A DNA stretch of 39,375 nucleotides from NCBI RefSeq assembly GCF_003703475.1, contig NZ_RDQM01000019.1:1-39375 (forward strand). Direction: 5' to 3'. Shown here piece after piece: positions 11,013 to 19,162 of this stretch. The stretch comes from Allofranklinella schreckenbergeri. Lineage in GTDB: Bacteria; Pseudomonadota; Gammaproteobacteria; Burkholderiales; Burkholderiaceae_C. The translations under genes were made by a program, and so were the position numbers. Position 1 is the stretch's first letter, and the number at the start of each line of letters is the position of its first letter. The notes under the pieces are model-generated. The model ran no database searches and was not told the origin of the DNA. It saw only the letters and a list, made by a program, of their open reading frames with translations.

Positions 11013-12230
11013 ATGAGTGAGCCGTTCTCCACCCAGTCGCAGGCGGTAATGCCTGGCGCGCCTATTCTGCCGGGAGCCACGTTGGGCGTGATGGGCGGGG
11101 GGCAACTAGGGCGCATGTTTGTGCATGCGGCGCAGGCATTGGGCTACCACACCGTAGTGCTCGATCCTCAGCCAGATGGTCCAGCCGCTCAGGCCAGTGA
11201 TCGCCAATTGGTATGCAGCTACAGCGATGCGCAAGGCTTGGCCGAAATGGCGCGTGCGGCGCAAGCGGTGACGACGGAGTTTGAAAACGTCCCCGCGCAA
11301 GCCTTGACTGCACTGAGCCAAATCAGCCGCGTGGCGCCACCCGCCGTGGCGGTGGCCATTGCGCAAGACCGGGCGGCGGAAAAAGTGCATTTCCAGCATC
11401 ACGGCGTACCCGTGGCGCCGTTTGCGGTGATCGATTCAGCACAAAGCCTGAGCGCGGCGGCAACCGCTGCCTTGTTCCCCGGTATTCTGAAAACCGCGCG
11501 GCTGGGCTACGACGGCAAAGGGCAGGTGACGGTTGACAACCCGGCGCAGTTGGCGCAGGCGTGGCAAGAGCTGGGTGGTGTGCCGTGTGTGCTGGAAAAG
11601 CGCTTGGCGCTGGACTATGAAATTTCCGTCATTCTGGCGCGTGGTCGCGATGGCGCGATGGTGCACTTGCCCGTGCAGCGCAATGTGCATCGCGGCGGTG
11701 TGTTGGCGACGACGCTGGTGCTGCCGGGCAGCGTCCATGCGGCTGTGCAGGAGCAAGCCATTCTCGCTGCCGAGCGCATTGCAGTGGCGACCGAATACGT
11801 GGGCGTGCTCTGCGTGGAATTTTTCGTGCTGGAAGATGGCCGCATTGTTGCCAACGAAATGGCGCCGCGCCCGCATAACAGCGGGCACTACAGCATTGAT
11901 GCCTGTGACGTATCCCAATTCGCGCTGCAAGTGCGCACGCTGGCGGGCTTGCCGTTGGTCGAGCCGCGCCAGCACAGCCCAGCGGTCATGCTGAATTTGC
12001 TGGGCGACCTGTGGTTCCGCGCTGGCGGGGACAAGGCGGTGGAGCCTGATTGGGCAGGCATTCTGGATCAGCCCGGCGTGCACCTGCATTTGTATGGCAA
12101 GCGCAGCGCGCGGCGCGGGCGCAAGATGGGCCACATCACCATCACGGCGCGCACGGCCGAGGCCGCGCTGAAAACCGCCAGCCATGTGGCCACGCATCTG
12201 GGGCTGCCGCCCGATGTGGCATTGCCCTAG
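11013..12230 (+). CDS. purK: 5-(carboxyamino)imidazole ribonucleotide synthase
   Basis: PurK (405 residues) makes N5-CAIR from AIR, bicarbonate and ATP; PurE then uses it. It is an ATP-grasp protein: LGVMGGGQLGRMF (N-terminal dinucleotide-like fold), EFENVPAQAL, DRAAEKVHFQ, KTARLGYDGKGQ (ATP-binding loop), and EMAPRPHNSGHYSIDAC near the metal site. The start is uncertain: the ATG at 11013 has no clear Shine-Dalgarno, and a second ATG at 11049 begins just before the conserved domain and has AGGCGG upstream. The C-terminus is complete. Confidence 0.96.
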   Translation: MSEPFSTQSQAVMPGAPILPGATLGVMGGGQLGRMFVHAAQALGYHTVVLDPQPDGPAAQASDRQLVCSYSDAQGLAEMARAAQAVTTEFENVPAQALTALSQISRVAPPAVAVAIAQDRAAEKVHFQHHGVPVAPFAVIDSAQSLSAAATAALFPGILKTARLGYDGKGQVTVDNPAQLAQAWQELGGVPCVLEKRLALDYEISVILARGRDGAMVHLPVQRNVHRGGVLATTLVLPGSVHAAVQEQAILAAERIAVATEYVGVLCVEFFVLEDGRIVANEMAPRPHNSGHYSIDACDVSQFALQVRTLAGLPLVEPRQHSPAVMLNLLGDLWFRAGGDKAVEPDWAGILDQPGVHLHLYGKRSARRGRKMGHITITARTAEAALKTASHVATHLGLPPDVALP

Positions 12231-12285
12231 GGGTTGTTGATTAGCCCCATCCCATCTCAACCAAGCGTTTTCAAGCGTCGTCGCC

Positions 12286-13287
12286 ATGATTGTTCACCCC
12301 AACGAAGCAGGCCTGGCCCAAGCGCTGCATGCGTTGCAGCAAGGGCAGGTGATCGGTTTGCCGACCGAGACGGTGTACGGCCTGGCGGCCGACGCAGAGC
12401 AAGATGCGGCCGTGGCGCAGATTTACGCCCGCAAGGGCCGCCCGCGCAACCACCCCTTGATCGTGCATGTTCACGATGCGCAGGTGGCGCAGCATTTCGC
12501 CGCTGAATTGCCCGACTTCGCCCGCGTCTTGATGCAGGCCTTCTGGCCCGGCCCGCTCACCCTCATCGTGCCGCGCCGTGCCGGGGTGGCCGAAGCTGCC
12601 GCAGCCGGCCATGCCACGGTGGGGCTGCGCAGCCCATCCCATCCCGTGGCCCGGCGCGTTTTGCAGCTGGGTTTGGCTGCTGAGCCGCCCGTGCGCGGCA
12701 TCGCTGCCCCCAGTGCCAACCGCTTTGGCCGCGTCAGCCCCACCCGCGCCAGCCATGTGCAGGAGGAATTGGGCGCCGATCTCCTCGTGCTGGATGGCGG
12801 CGATTGTGATGTGGGGATCGAGTCCACCATCGTCGATTGCAGCCGCGGGCGGCCGGTGGTGTTAAGGCCGGGCCACATCACGGCCGAGCAAATTGCCCAG
12901 GCCACGGGCTTGCCCGTTGCCGGGCTGGAGGATGAGGAGCAAGCCGCCGATGTGCCGCAAGCGCCGGGCACGCTGACGGCGCATTACGCGCCCCAGGCCA
13001 AAGTGCGCCTCATGGATGCAGAGGCCATCCAGACCGCCTTGCATGTGCTGGGCGCGCAGGGGCGAGATTTGGCCGTGTATGCCCGCACGCCCGTGCGCAG
13101 CGCGTCGCCGCAAGTCACCGTGCAGCGCATGCCCGCCACGGCACAGGCCACGGCGCAAGAGCTGTTTCGCGTCCTGCGGGATTTCGATGCGCAAGGGGTC
13201 AAGCTGATTTGGGTGGAAACACCTCCGCCAACGGCCGAGTGGGATGGCGTGCGCGATCGTCTGGCGCGCGCAGCGGCATCGGCTTGA
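12286..13287 (+). CDS. L-threonylcarbamoyladenylate synthase, Sua5 type
   Basis: Enzyme of 333 residues that makes threonylcarbamoyl-AMP from threonine, bicarbonate and ATP for the t6A37 modification of ANN-decoding tRNAs. The YrdC/TsaC domain (residues 1-200) shows LPTETVYGLAADA, IYARKGRPRNHPLIVHV, FWPGPLTLIV, SANRFGRVSPT and GIESTIVDCS. A linker PGTLTAHYAPQA leads to the C-terminal Sua5 domain, which distinguishes it from the short TsaC of E. coli. It starts 55 bp after purK and may be cotranscribed. It ends at a bidirectional terminator. Confidence 0.93.
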   Translation: MIVHPNEAGLAQALHALQQGQVIGLPTETVYGLAADAEQDAAVAQIYARKGRPRNHPLIVHVHDAQVAQHFAAELPDFARVLMQAFWPGPLTLIVPRRAGVAEAAAAGHATVGLRSPSHPVARRVLQLGLAAEPPVRGIAAPSANRFGRVSPTRASHVQEELGADLLVLDGGDCDVGIESTIVDCSRGRPVVLRPGHITAEQIAQATGLPVAGLEDEEQAADVPQAPGTLTAHYAPQAKVRLMDAEAIQTALHVLGAQGRDLAVYARTPVRSASPQVTVQRMPATAQATAQELFRVLRDFDAQGVKLIWVETPPPTAEWDGVRDRLARAAASA

Positions 13288-13290
13288 AAA

Positions 13291-13373
13291 TTTACAATTC
13301 AAAAGAAATATGAAAAAAGGCTTATGGCAAGATGGTATTGCCATAAGCCTTTTTTATTGATTTGTTTGAATTG
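13291..13373. repeat. Dispersed intergenic element, copy 2 (contains a terminator)
   Basis: The left arm TTTACAATTCAAAAGAAATA and right arm TTGATTTGTTTGAATTG are imperfect inverted repeats like those of the other copies. The middle keeps the TGGCA-x-GATGGTA part of the core but has become a long perfect hairpin. Confidence 0.55.
13313..13355. terminator. Bidirectional terminator inside element copy 2
   Basis: AAAAAAGGCTTATGGCAA (13313-13330) and its exact complement (13338-13355) form an 18-bp stem around GATGGTA, with A- and T-runs on the flanks. It would terminate the tsaC-type gene on the plus strand and the BON lipoprotein gene on the minus strand. Confidence 0.85.
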
Positions 13374-13377
13374 GAAT

Positions 13378-14052
13378 TCAATGGTTGGGGCCGGTCCAGG
13401 GATTGTTGCCAGGCGCGGCATGGTGCGCGGCATTTTCAGCCTGTGATTTTTGCAGTTCGGCTTCCGAGATGAACTCGAACATGCTGACCACCTTGACCAC
13501 GCCGCTGACGTTGCGGGCGATCTCCACGCTGGCCTGGGCCTCGGGCGGTGTGACCAAGCCTTGCAGATAAACCACGCTGCGCTCGGTCGTGACCTTGATG
13601 GATTTGGCGGGCAGGCGGCCATCGGCCAGGATTTGGCTGCGCACTTTGCTGGTGATCCACGTATCGTTGGAGCGCTCGGAAAGGCTGGAAGGCGGCATCA
13701 CCTGCAACTCGTTGAAGACCGCCCGCACGTTCTCCACCCCCCGCGCCAATTGCGTGGCATGCTGGCGCGCGGCCTCGCTGGCAACCTCGCCAGTCAACAG
13801 CACTTGGCGGTTGTAGCTATCGGCGTTGACGTGGGCTTCAGGGCCAAGCTGGCCATTGAGGGCCGAGAGCGTTTTCAGCGCAATGGCCTCATCTTCAAGC
13901 TGCGTGCCAGCCGTGCGGCGATCCACCGCGACCGAGGCCGCCACCACCGCGCCACCAATGACCAAAGGGGCGCAAGCGCTCAAGCCCAGGCTCGCCGCCA
14001 GCGCCAGACAAAGCGTGCCAATCGTGTTGCGGGAAAAAGTGTGCATAGCCAT
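13378..14052 (-). CDS. BON-domain outer-membrane lipoprotein, DolP (YraP)-like
   Basis: Protein of 224 residues with an N-terminal lipoprotein signal (hydrophobic LCLALAASLGLSAC, cysteine as lipid site) and a hydrophobic Gly/Ala/Val stretch after it. Two BON repeats follow: about residues 55-120 (ALNGQLGPEAHVNADSYN, then QVLLTGEVASEAARQHAT) and 128-195 (WITSKVRSQILADGRLPAK, then VVYLQGLVTPPEAQ). DolP/YraP supports outer-membrane integrity and BAM activity at the division site. A Pro/His-rich tail ends the protein. Start ATG at 14052 or 14046. Its frequent partner gmhA/diaA is not nearby. Confidence 0.85.
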   Translation of the reverse strand: MAMHTFSRNTIGTLCLALAASLGLSACAPLVIGGAVVAASVAVDRRTAGTQLEDEAIALKTLSALNGQLGPEAHVNADSYNRQVLLTGEVASEAARQHATQLARGVENVRAVFNELQVMPPSSLSERSNDTWITSKVRSQILADGRLPAKSIKVTTERSVVYLQGLVTPPEAQASVEIARNVSGVVKVVSMFEFISEAELQKSQAENAAHHAAPGNNPWTGPNH

Positions 14053-14256
14053 TCTCGAAAGTCGCGAAAAAAAGAGGGAGCGGTTGCAGCCAGCCTCAGC
14101 CCGATCTGTGCTGCGCCGCCCCGGAAGCGCCCTAACATACCACCATCCACGCATCCCCTGTCGCGCCCGACTCTGTCCGGCCGCGCTTGCAGTGCCTGCA
14201 CAGGCGCAGGCGCAGGGCGCTCTTGAATCCATCCCCTCTGACGATTGAAGTTCCGT

Positions 14257-15156
14257 ATGGCAACCACTTCCCGCAAAGGCATCATCCTCGCAGGCGGCTC
14301 CGGCACGCGGCTGCACCCGGCCACGCTGGCCTTGAGCAAGCAGCTTTTGCCGGTGTACGACAAGCCCATGATTTACTACCCGCTCACAACCCTGATGCTG
14401 GCGGGTATGCGCGACATCCTCATCATCAGCACGCCGCTGGATTTGCCGCGCTTTCAAAGCCTGCTGGGCGATGGCAGCCAATGGGGCCTGAGCCTGCATT
14501 ACGCCGAGCAGCCCTCGCCCGATGGGCTGGCGCAAGCCTTTCTGATTGGCGAGCGCTTTCTGGCCGGTGGCGCCAGCGCGCTGGTGCTGGGCGACAACAT
14601 TTTTTATGGCCACGACCTGCCCCAGCAACTGCGCGCCGCCGATGCGCGCACGCAAGGCGCCACGGTGTTTGCCTACCACGTGCACGATCCGCAGCGCTAC
14701 GGCGTGGCCGAGTTCGATGCGCAGGGCAAGGTGCTCTCGCTGGAGGAAAAGCCCGCCCAGCCCAAATCCAGCTACGCCGTCACCGGGCTGTATTTCTACG
14801 ACGCGCAAGTGGTGGAGCTGGCGCGCACGCTCAAACCTTCGCCGCGCGGCGAGCTGGAAATCACCGACCTCAACCGTCTGTACCTGGAGCAAGCCAGTTT
14901 GCATGTGGAGCTGATGGGGCGCGGCTTTGCCTGGCTGGATACGGGCACGCATGAGAGCCTGCTGCAAGCCTCGCAATTCATCGCCACCTTGGAGCAGCGC
15001 CAAGGCCTGAAGATCGCCTGCCCGGAAGAAATCGCCTGGCGCGCGGGCTGGATTGACGATGCGCAGCTCCTGCAACTGGCCGCCCCTTTGCGCAAAAGCG
15101 GCTATGGCGCGTATTTGGAGCAGCTGGTGGCGCAGCCGGGCAAAATGCCGGCTTGA
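14257..15156 (+). CDS. rfbA: Glucose-1-phosphate thymidylyltransferase
   Basis: RfbA/RmlA (299 residues) makes dTDP-glucose from dTTP and glucose-1-phosphate, the first step to dTDP-rhamnose for LPS and other polysaccharides. The nucleotide-binding start [20 protein letters not shown], with [35 protein letters not shown] and [14 protein letters not shown], identifies it. The ATG at 14257 is chosen over a TTG four codons upstream. It stands alone, without rfbB, rfbC or rfbD on either side, and is divergent from the BON lipoprotein gene. Confidence 0.95.
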   Translation: MATTSRKGIILAGGSGTRLHPATLALSKQLLPVYDKPMIYYPLTTLMLAGMRDILIISTPLDLPRFQSLLGDGSQWGLSLHYAEQPSPDGLAQAFLIGERFLAGGASALVLGDNIFYGHDLPQQLRAADARTQGATVFAYHVHDPQRYGVAEFDAQGKVLSLEEKPAQPKSSYAVTGLYFYDAQVVELARTLKPSPRGELEITDLNRLYLEQASLHVELMGRGFAWLDTGTHESLLQASQFIATLEQRQGLKIACPEEIAWRAGWIDDAQLLQLAAPLRKSGYGAYLEQLVAQPGKMPA

Positions 15157-15162
15157 AAGATG

Positions 15163-15240
15163 TTTTTATTATCAATCAAAAGGAAATAAAATGCCCTGTT
15201 TTTGGCTTTATGGGTAATACTGTATTTTCCTTTGATTGAA
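15163..15240 (+). repeat. Dispersed intergenic element, copy 3
   Basis: The left arm TTTTTATTATCAATCAAAAGG and right arm TTTTCCTTTGATTGAA are inverted repeats. The core AATGCCCTGTTTTTGGC, TTTATGGGTAAT matches the family. It begins 6 bp after the rfbA stop. Confidence 0.75.
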
Positions 15241-15268
15241 ATCCTCCGCTGCGTGCGAAGGAGCATGC

Positions 15269-15305
15269 AAAACGGCGCACCAGACATGCCTGATGCGCCG
15301 TTTTT
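15269..15305. terminator. Bidirectional terminator between rfbA and the barrel gene
   Basis: AAAACGGCGCA (15269-15279) pairs with TGCGCCGTTTT (15294-15304), an 11-bp stem with A- and T-runs. It lies 34 bp after the stop of the minus-strand barrel gene. Confidence 0.85.
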
Positions 15306-15338
15306 GGGTTTTTTGTTTTGCGCTGCTGGGCGTGCAAA

Positions 15339-16319
15339 TCAGAAATGCATCTCCACGCTGGCGCCCACAGCCCAGGAGCGATCGCGCTCCAGATGGGTCT
15401 TGTCCTTGGGCCAGAAGTGCCCCAAGCTGACCTTGCCAAACAGCCAGTCCTTGTAGATAGGCTGGCGCCACGAGGCCCGGGCGCCGTAATTGGAGATATC
15501 CACCGAGCCGGTGCGCCCTTGCACCAAAGCCTCCACACTGACGGTGCGCAGTTGCGGCAACGCCTTGATCAGGCCCACCGAGCTTTGCCACTCCAGCCCG
15601 TCGCTGCGGCGCGTGATGGTGCCCACCGTGCTCCAGCGCGCCAGCAGCGTGGGCGAGAGGGTGTGCTCGTAATCGACCACGGTGGTGGAGCCCAGGCTGT
15701 CGCGCGAGGACCAAAACAGGCTTTCGCGCAAAAAGATCGTATCGCGCGGCGACAGCGCCCATTGCGCCTTGTAGCGCACCTGGGCGTAGGGCTTGAGGCC
15801 ACCGCGAAAGCCCAGGCGGAAGTCCACATCGTCCATAAAGGCGTAGCCCAAACCGGCGAAGAAGGATTGATCCTCCTTGCGGTCTTCGCGCAGCAGCAAC
15901 TGTTCGCGCGAGAAGTTCTCGGGCTGGTCGGTCACCACTTCGCGCTTGTTGTCCTGGCCCACGAAGGCGTAGGCCTTGTTTTGCAGGTTGGGCAAATCGG
16001 CGCGCAGGCGGAATTTGACGTTGGCCTTGAAGCCGTCGTGCTGCTCCCACAGCGTGTTCACACGCACAAAGCCGGAGACTTTGCCGTGCGCATCAAAAGG
16101 CTTGTTGCCAAACCAGCCATCGACGGAGCTGGCCAGCCAGTGCGAGGCGCCGTAGGTGTAATGGCGCGTTTTTTCCAGCCAGGCGATGTCGTCGCTGCCC
16201 TGTGCGGCTGGCGCCGCTGGCGTGGTGTGTGCGGGGGCCGATGTTTGCGCCTGCGCCGCGCCAGCGGTGAGCGCGGCGGTCAGGCACAAAGCGAAGGGGA
16301 CGAGAGGATGCAAAGCCAT
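15339..16319 (-). CDS. Putative outer-membrane beta-barrel protein, function unknown
   Basis: Protein of 326 residues. A signal peptide is clear (LVPFALCLTAALTAGAAQAQ, cleavage after AQA). After a Pro/Ala linker, a conserved-looking part (IAWLEKTRHYTYGASHWL...VDGWFG) precedes alternating amphipathic strands. The chain ends in F (GASVEMHF), the usual C-terminal signal for BAM-dependent barrels. About 12 strands would fit the length, but the number is not certain. I do not recognise a named family and infer no substrate. It sits between rfbA (convergent) and engB (same strand, 109 bp upstream). Confidence 0.75.
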   Translation of the reverse strand: MALHPLVPFALCLTAALTAGAAQAQTSAPAHTTPAAPAAQGSDDIAWLEKTRHYTYGASHWLASSVDGWFGNKPFDAHGKVSGFVRVNTLWEQHDGFKANVKFRLRADLPNLQNKAYAFVGQDNKREVVTDQPENFSREQLLLREDRKEDQSFFAGLGYAFMDDVDFRLGFRGGLKPYAQVRYKAQWALSPRDTIFLRESLFWSSRDSLGSTTVVDYEHTLSPTLLARWSTVGTITRRSDGLEWQSSVGLIKALPQLRTVSVEALVQGRTGSVDISNYGARASWRQPIYKDWLFGKVSLGHFWPKDKTHLERDRSWAVGASVEMHF

Positions 16320-16428
16320 GGGTGAATCCAAAAAGAAGTGAAAACCAGCCGCGGCAGGCCCGCTTGGGCCGGGTAACCGTGCAGCTATTGGGGCGGCGCG
16401 CGGCAGTGTAGGGCAGGTGCGCCGCGGG

Positions 16429-17175
16429 TTACGCCTGTGGCGCAGCGGGCGTGGGTTGCTCAGGTTGATGGGGTTGCGTGGGCGGCGGCGCGTCGCCATC
16501 GGGGGCATTGTGCATGGCTTCGGGCACCCAACTGCGCAACAACTGCGCGGCGGCGGCCACGCCTTGCTTTTTCAGAGCGGAGAACAGTTGCACCTGGCCA
16601 CCGCCAGCGTTCAGCCGCATGATTTGCAGCGCCTTGTTCTGCTCGGCGCGGTTGAGCTTGTCGGCCTTGGTCAGCAGCACCAGAAAGCGCAAGCCCTGCT
16701 CCACGCGCGGGCGCATCATCTCCAGCAGCGCCTCATCCAGCGGCGTCAGCCCCAGGCGCGCATCGCACAGCAACACCACGCCGCACAGGTTTGCGCGGCT
16801 GAGCAGGTAATTGGCCATCACGCGCTGCCAGCGCAGCTTGTCTTTTTGCGGCACGGCGGCGTAGCCGTAGCCGGGCAAATCGGCCAGCACAGCCTGGGGC
16901 TGCTCTTTGGGCCCCAGCGCAAACAAATTGATGTGCTGCGTGCGCCCCGGCGTGCGCGAGGCAAAGGCCAGTTGGCGCTGTTGCGCCAGGGTGTTGATGC
17001 AGGTGGATTTGCCCGCGTTGGAGCGGCCAACGAAGGCGATTTCCGGCAGCGCCAGCGCGGGCAATTGATCGAGCTGGGCGGCAGTGGTCAAAAAGCGCGC
17101 GGTGTGCCACCAGGCCAGCGCTTGCTTGCCAGCATCGTCAGGCACAGCACAGCGGGGCGGTTGGGGTGAGGTCAT
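16429..17175 (-). CDS. engB: Ribosome biogenesis GTPase EngB (YihA/YsxC)
   Basis: EngB (248 residues) is an essential GTPase for 50S assembly. Motifs: G1 GRSNAGKST, the G2-region TPGRTQHIN, G3 DLPGYGYA, G4 TKADKL and G5 SALKKQG. The ATG at 17175 (MTSPQPP) gives a usual N-terminus; upstream extension looks like non-coding sequence. The C-terminus carries a Pro/Ala/Gln tail of about 30 residues beyond the conserved domain, which is variable in the family. Confidence 0.95.
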   Translation of the reverse strand: MTSPQPPRCAVPDDAGKQALAWWHTARFLTTAAQLDQLPALALPEIAFVGRSNAGKSTCINTLAQQRQLAFASRTPGRTQHINLFALGPKEQPQAVLADLPGYGYAAVPQKDKLRWQRVMANYLLSRANLCGVVLLCDARLGLTPLDEALLEMMRPRVEQGLRFLVLLTKADKLNRAEQNKALQIMRLNAGGGQVQLFSALKKQGVAAAAQLLRSWVPEAMHNAPDGDAPPPTQPHQPEQPTPAAPQA

Positions 17176-17329
17176 GAAGGGTGCAAGAGAAAAGAATGCG
17201 AAAGGAGCGGCGATTGTGCAATGCCCTGGCGTGTGCCGCGCCCATGCCTGCGTGCCCAGGGTGTGCGGCGCGGTGATGGATGTTGTAACGGGTGTTGTGG
17301 CAGGGGTCTCGCTTGCCAATCCGATGATG

Positions 17330-17401
17330 TCAGATCAAAGAAAAATGAGTGCATTGACCATCATGCCAAAACAAGGTAATTTTATTTCTTTTTGATATGA
17401 A
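17330..17401 (-). repeat. Dispersed intergenic element, copy 4
   Basis: Reverse orientation. CATCATGCCAAAACAAGG is the complement of the family core. The flanks CAGATCAAAGAAAAA and TTTATTTCTTTTTGATATG are inverted to each other. Confidence 0.7.
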
Positions 17402-17513
17402 ATGAAAGGCGTTTTCTAGATCAAATGCAAGCCATGCCGTTGCCGGAACTTGCCCGGAGATTGCCCGAAAGGCTGGCAGGCATGGGCCGTCAAGCCGGGC
17501 CAAAAGTCTGGCC

Positions 17514-17560
17514 CAAAAACAGGCTCCCCGCCGCATCTGCCTGGCAGAAGTGCGGCGGGG
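17514..17560 (-). terminator. Terminator of the thiolase gene
   Basis: CCCCGCCGCA (17526-17535) pairs with TGCGGCGGGG (17551-17560), and an inner TCTGC/GCAGA adds 5 bp. On the minus strand it is followed by AGCCTGTTTTTGG. It lies about 107 bp beyond the thiolase stop. Confidence 0.6.
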
Positions 17561-17666
17561 GCCAAGGGGGGCGGCGAAGGGTTTGCTTGGGCAAGGGGCT
17601 TGGCGCTTGTGGCCAAGTGCCCTTGGGCAAGCCCTGCGCGTGCGCGCCAGTCAAAGCGCCGTTTGT

Positions 17667-18851
17667 TTACATGCGCTCAAAAATCGCGGCAATGCCTTGG
17701 CCGCCGCCGATGCACATCGTCACCAGCGCGTAACGGCCCTGGATGCGTTGCAGCTCGTACAAGGCCTTGACGGTGATCAGCGCGCCCGTGGCGCCAATGG
17801 GGTGGCCCAGCGAAATGCCCGAGCCGTTGGGGTTGACCTTGGCCGGGTCGGCGCCCAGGCCTTTGGTCACGGCGCAGGCTTGTGCGGCAAAGGCTTCGTT
17901 GGCTTCGATCACATCGATCTGCTCCAGTGACAGGCCGGTTTTCTTCAGCAGCGCCTGGGTGGCGGGCACGGGGCCGATGCCCATGATTTTCGGCTCCACG
18001 CCCGCATGGGCGTAGCCCACCAGGCGCGCCAGGGGCTTGAGGCCGCGCGCCTGGGCCGCGCCCGCTTCCATCAGCACCACAGCGGCGGCGGCGTCGTTGA
18101 TGCCGCTGGCGTTGGCGGCGGTGACGGTGCCGTTTTCCTTCAGGAACACGGGCTTCATCTTCTGGAAATCCTCCAGCTTGGCGCCGGGGCGGAAGTGCTC
18201 GTCTTTCTCGAAGGCCACTTCGCCTTTTTTCGTCTTGAGCATGACGGGCACGATCTGGCCCTCGAAACGCCCTTCATCCCAGGCGCGCGCGGCGCGCAAA
18301 TGGCTCTCCAGCGCCAGCGCGTCCTGCTCCTCGCGGCTGATGCCAAACTCTTTGGAGATGTTTTCCGCCGTCACGCCCATGTGGATTTTGTGGAAGGGGT
18401 CGTGCAGCGTGCCCACCATCATGTCCACCAGTTGCGTGTCGCCCATGCGCGCGCCCCAGCGGGTGTTCAGGCTGGCGTAGGGCGCGCGGCTCATGCTCTC
18501 GGCGCCGCCGCCAATGGCCACATCGGCATCGCCCAGCAAAATGCTTTGACTGGCCGAAACAATGGCTTGCAGGCCCGAGCCGCACAGGCGGTTGACGTTG
18601 AAGGCGGGCGTCTCGATCGGGCAGCCGCCGTCGATCGCGGCCACGCGCGAGAGGTACATATCGCGCGGCTCGGTGTTGACGACGTGGCCAAAGACCACAT
18701 GGCCCACATCCTTGCCCTCCAGCTGCGCGCGCGCCAGCGATTCCTTGACGACCAGCGCGCCCAGCGCCGTAGGCGCGATGTCTTTGAGGCTGCCTCCATA
18801 CGTGCCAATGGCGGTGCGAACGGCACTGACGACGACGACTTCTCTTGTCAT
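17667..18851 (-). CDS. Acetyl-CoA C-acyltransferase (thiolase)
   Basis: Thiolase of 394 residues that condenses or cleaves acyl-CoA with acetyl-CoA, in the acetoacetyl-CoA/PHB route or in fatty-acid breakdown. The nucleophile C90 is in NRLCGSGLQA; NEAFAAQ, GHPIGATGA with the catalytic His, and CIGGGQG with the second Cys complete the active site. The ATG at 18851 follows AGAGGAAA. Chain-length preference cannot be read from motifs; no phaB, phaC, fadB or CoA-transferase gene is adjacent. Confidence 0.92.
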   Translation of the reverse strand: MTREVVVVSAVRTAIGTYGGSLKDIAPTALGALVVKESLARAQLEGKDVGHVVFGHVVNTEPRDMYLSRVAAIDGGCPIETPAFNVNRLCGSGLQAIVSASQSILLGDADVAIGGGAESMSRAPYASLNTRWGARMGDTQLVDMMVGTLHDPFHKIHMGVTAENISKEFGISREEQDALALESHLRAARAWDEGRFEGQIVPVMLKTKKGEVAFEKDEHFRPGAKLEDFQKMKPVFLKENGTVTAANASGINDAAAAVVLMEAGAAQARGLKPLARLVGYAHAGVEPKIMGIGPVPATQALLKKTGLSLEQIDVIEANEAFAAQACAVTKGLGADPAKVNPNGSGISLGHPIGATGALITVKALYELQRIQGRYALVTMCIGGGQGIAAIFERM

Positions 18852-19162
18852 GTGATTTCCTCTTGATGCAGTGGTGAAAATGGCGCGCCTTGCCACGCGG
18901 GCAAAACACAACCGGGGAAGCGCGATAGTGTGCATGCAAATGCAGGGCATGCCCATTGGGTCTTACGCGCAGCGCCAGCGCCAGCGCAGCGGGCGGCACA
19001 AAGCCTGGGGCTGGAGTATATTATCAATCATAATAAAACCAATTTATTGCATATCATGCCGAAACAAGCATATTTTGTTTCCTTTGATTTGTAAAATTTT
19101 ACGGGCTTTGGCCTGCACGCCATTGGGCCGCAGCACCCTTGGGGCTATGGCACCATCACCGC
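18852..19162. other. Divergent intergenic region thiolase-recG
   Basis: 311 bp without a gene. It contains element copy 5 (19018-19095) and must hold the promoters of the two divergent genes, but I see no convincing -35/-10 pair. Confidence 0.5.
19018..19095 (-). repeat. Dispersed intergenic element, copy 5
   Basis: Reverse orientation. ATATCATGCCGAAACAAGCA is the complement of the core; arms TATTATCAATCATAATAAAA and TTTCCTTTGATTTGTAAAA. Here the element lies between divergent genes, so it is not restricted to gene ends. Confidence 0.75.

Larger units (their letters stand above)
17176..17666. other. Intergenic region engB-thiolase
   Basis: No convincing gene is seen in these 491 bp. They hold element copy 4 (17330-17401), a GGGCCA/TGGCCC hairpin at 17497-17514 and the thiolase terminator at 17514-17560. 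Many short plus-strand reading frames here have biased composition and resemble no family. Confidence 0.6.

Noticed and set aside
13378-15075. Long minus-strand reading frame of 565 codons across dolP and rfbA
   Set aside because: Only its last 224 codons encode the BON lipoprotein, which has its own signal peptide. The rest is antisense to rfbA and has no family features.
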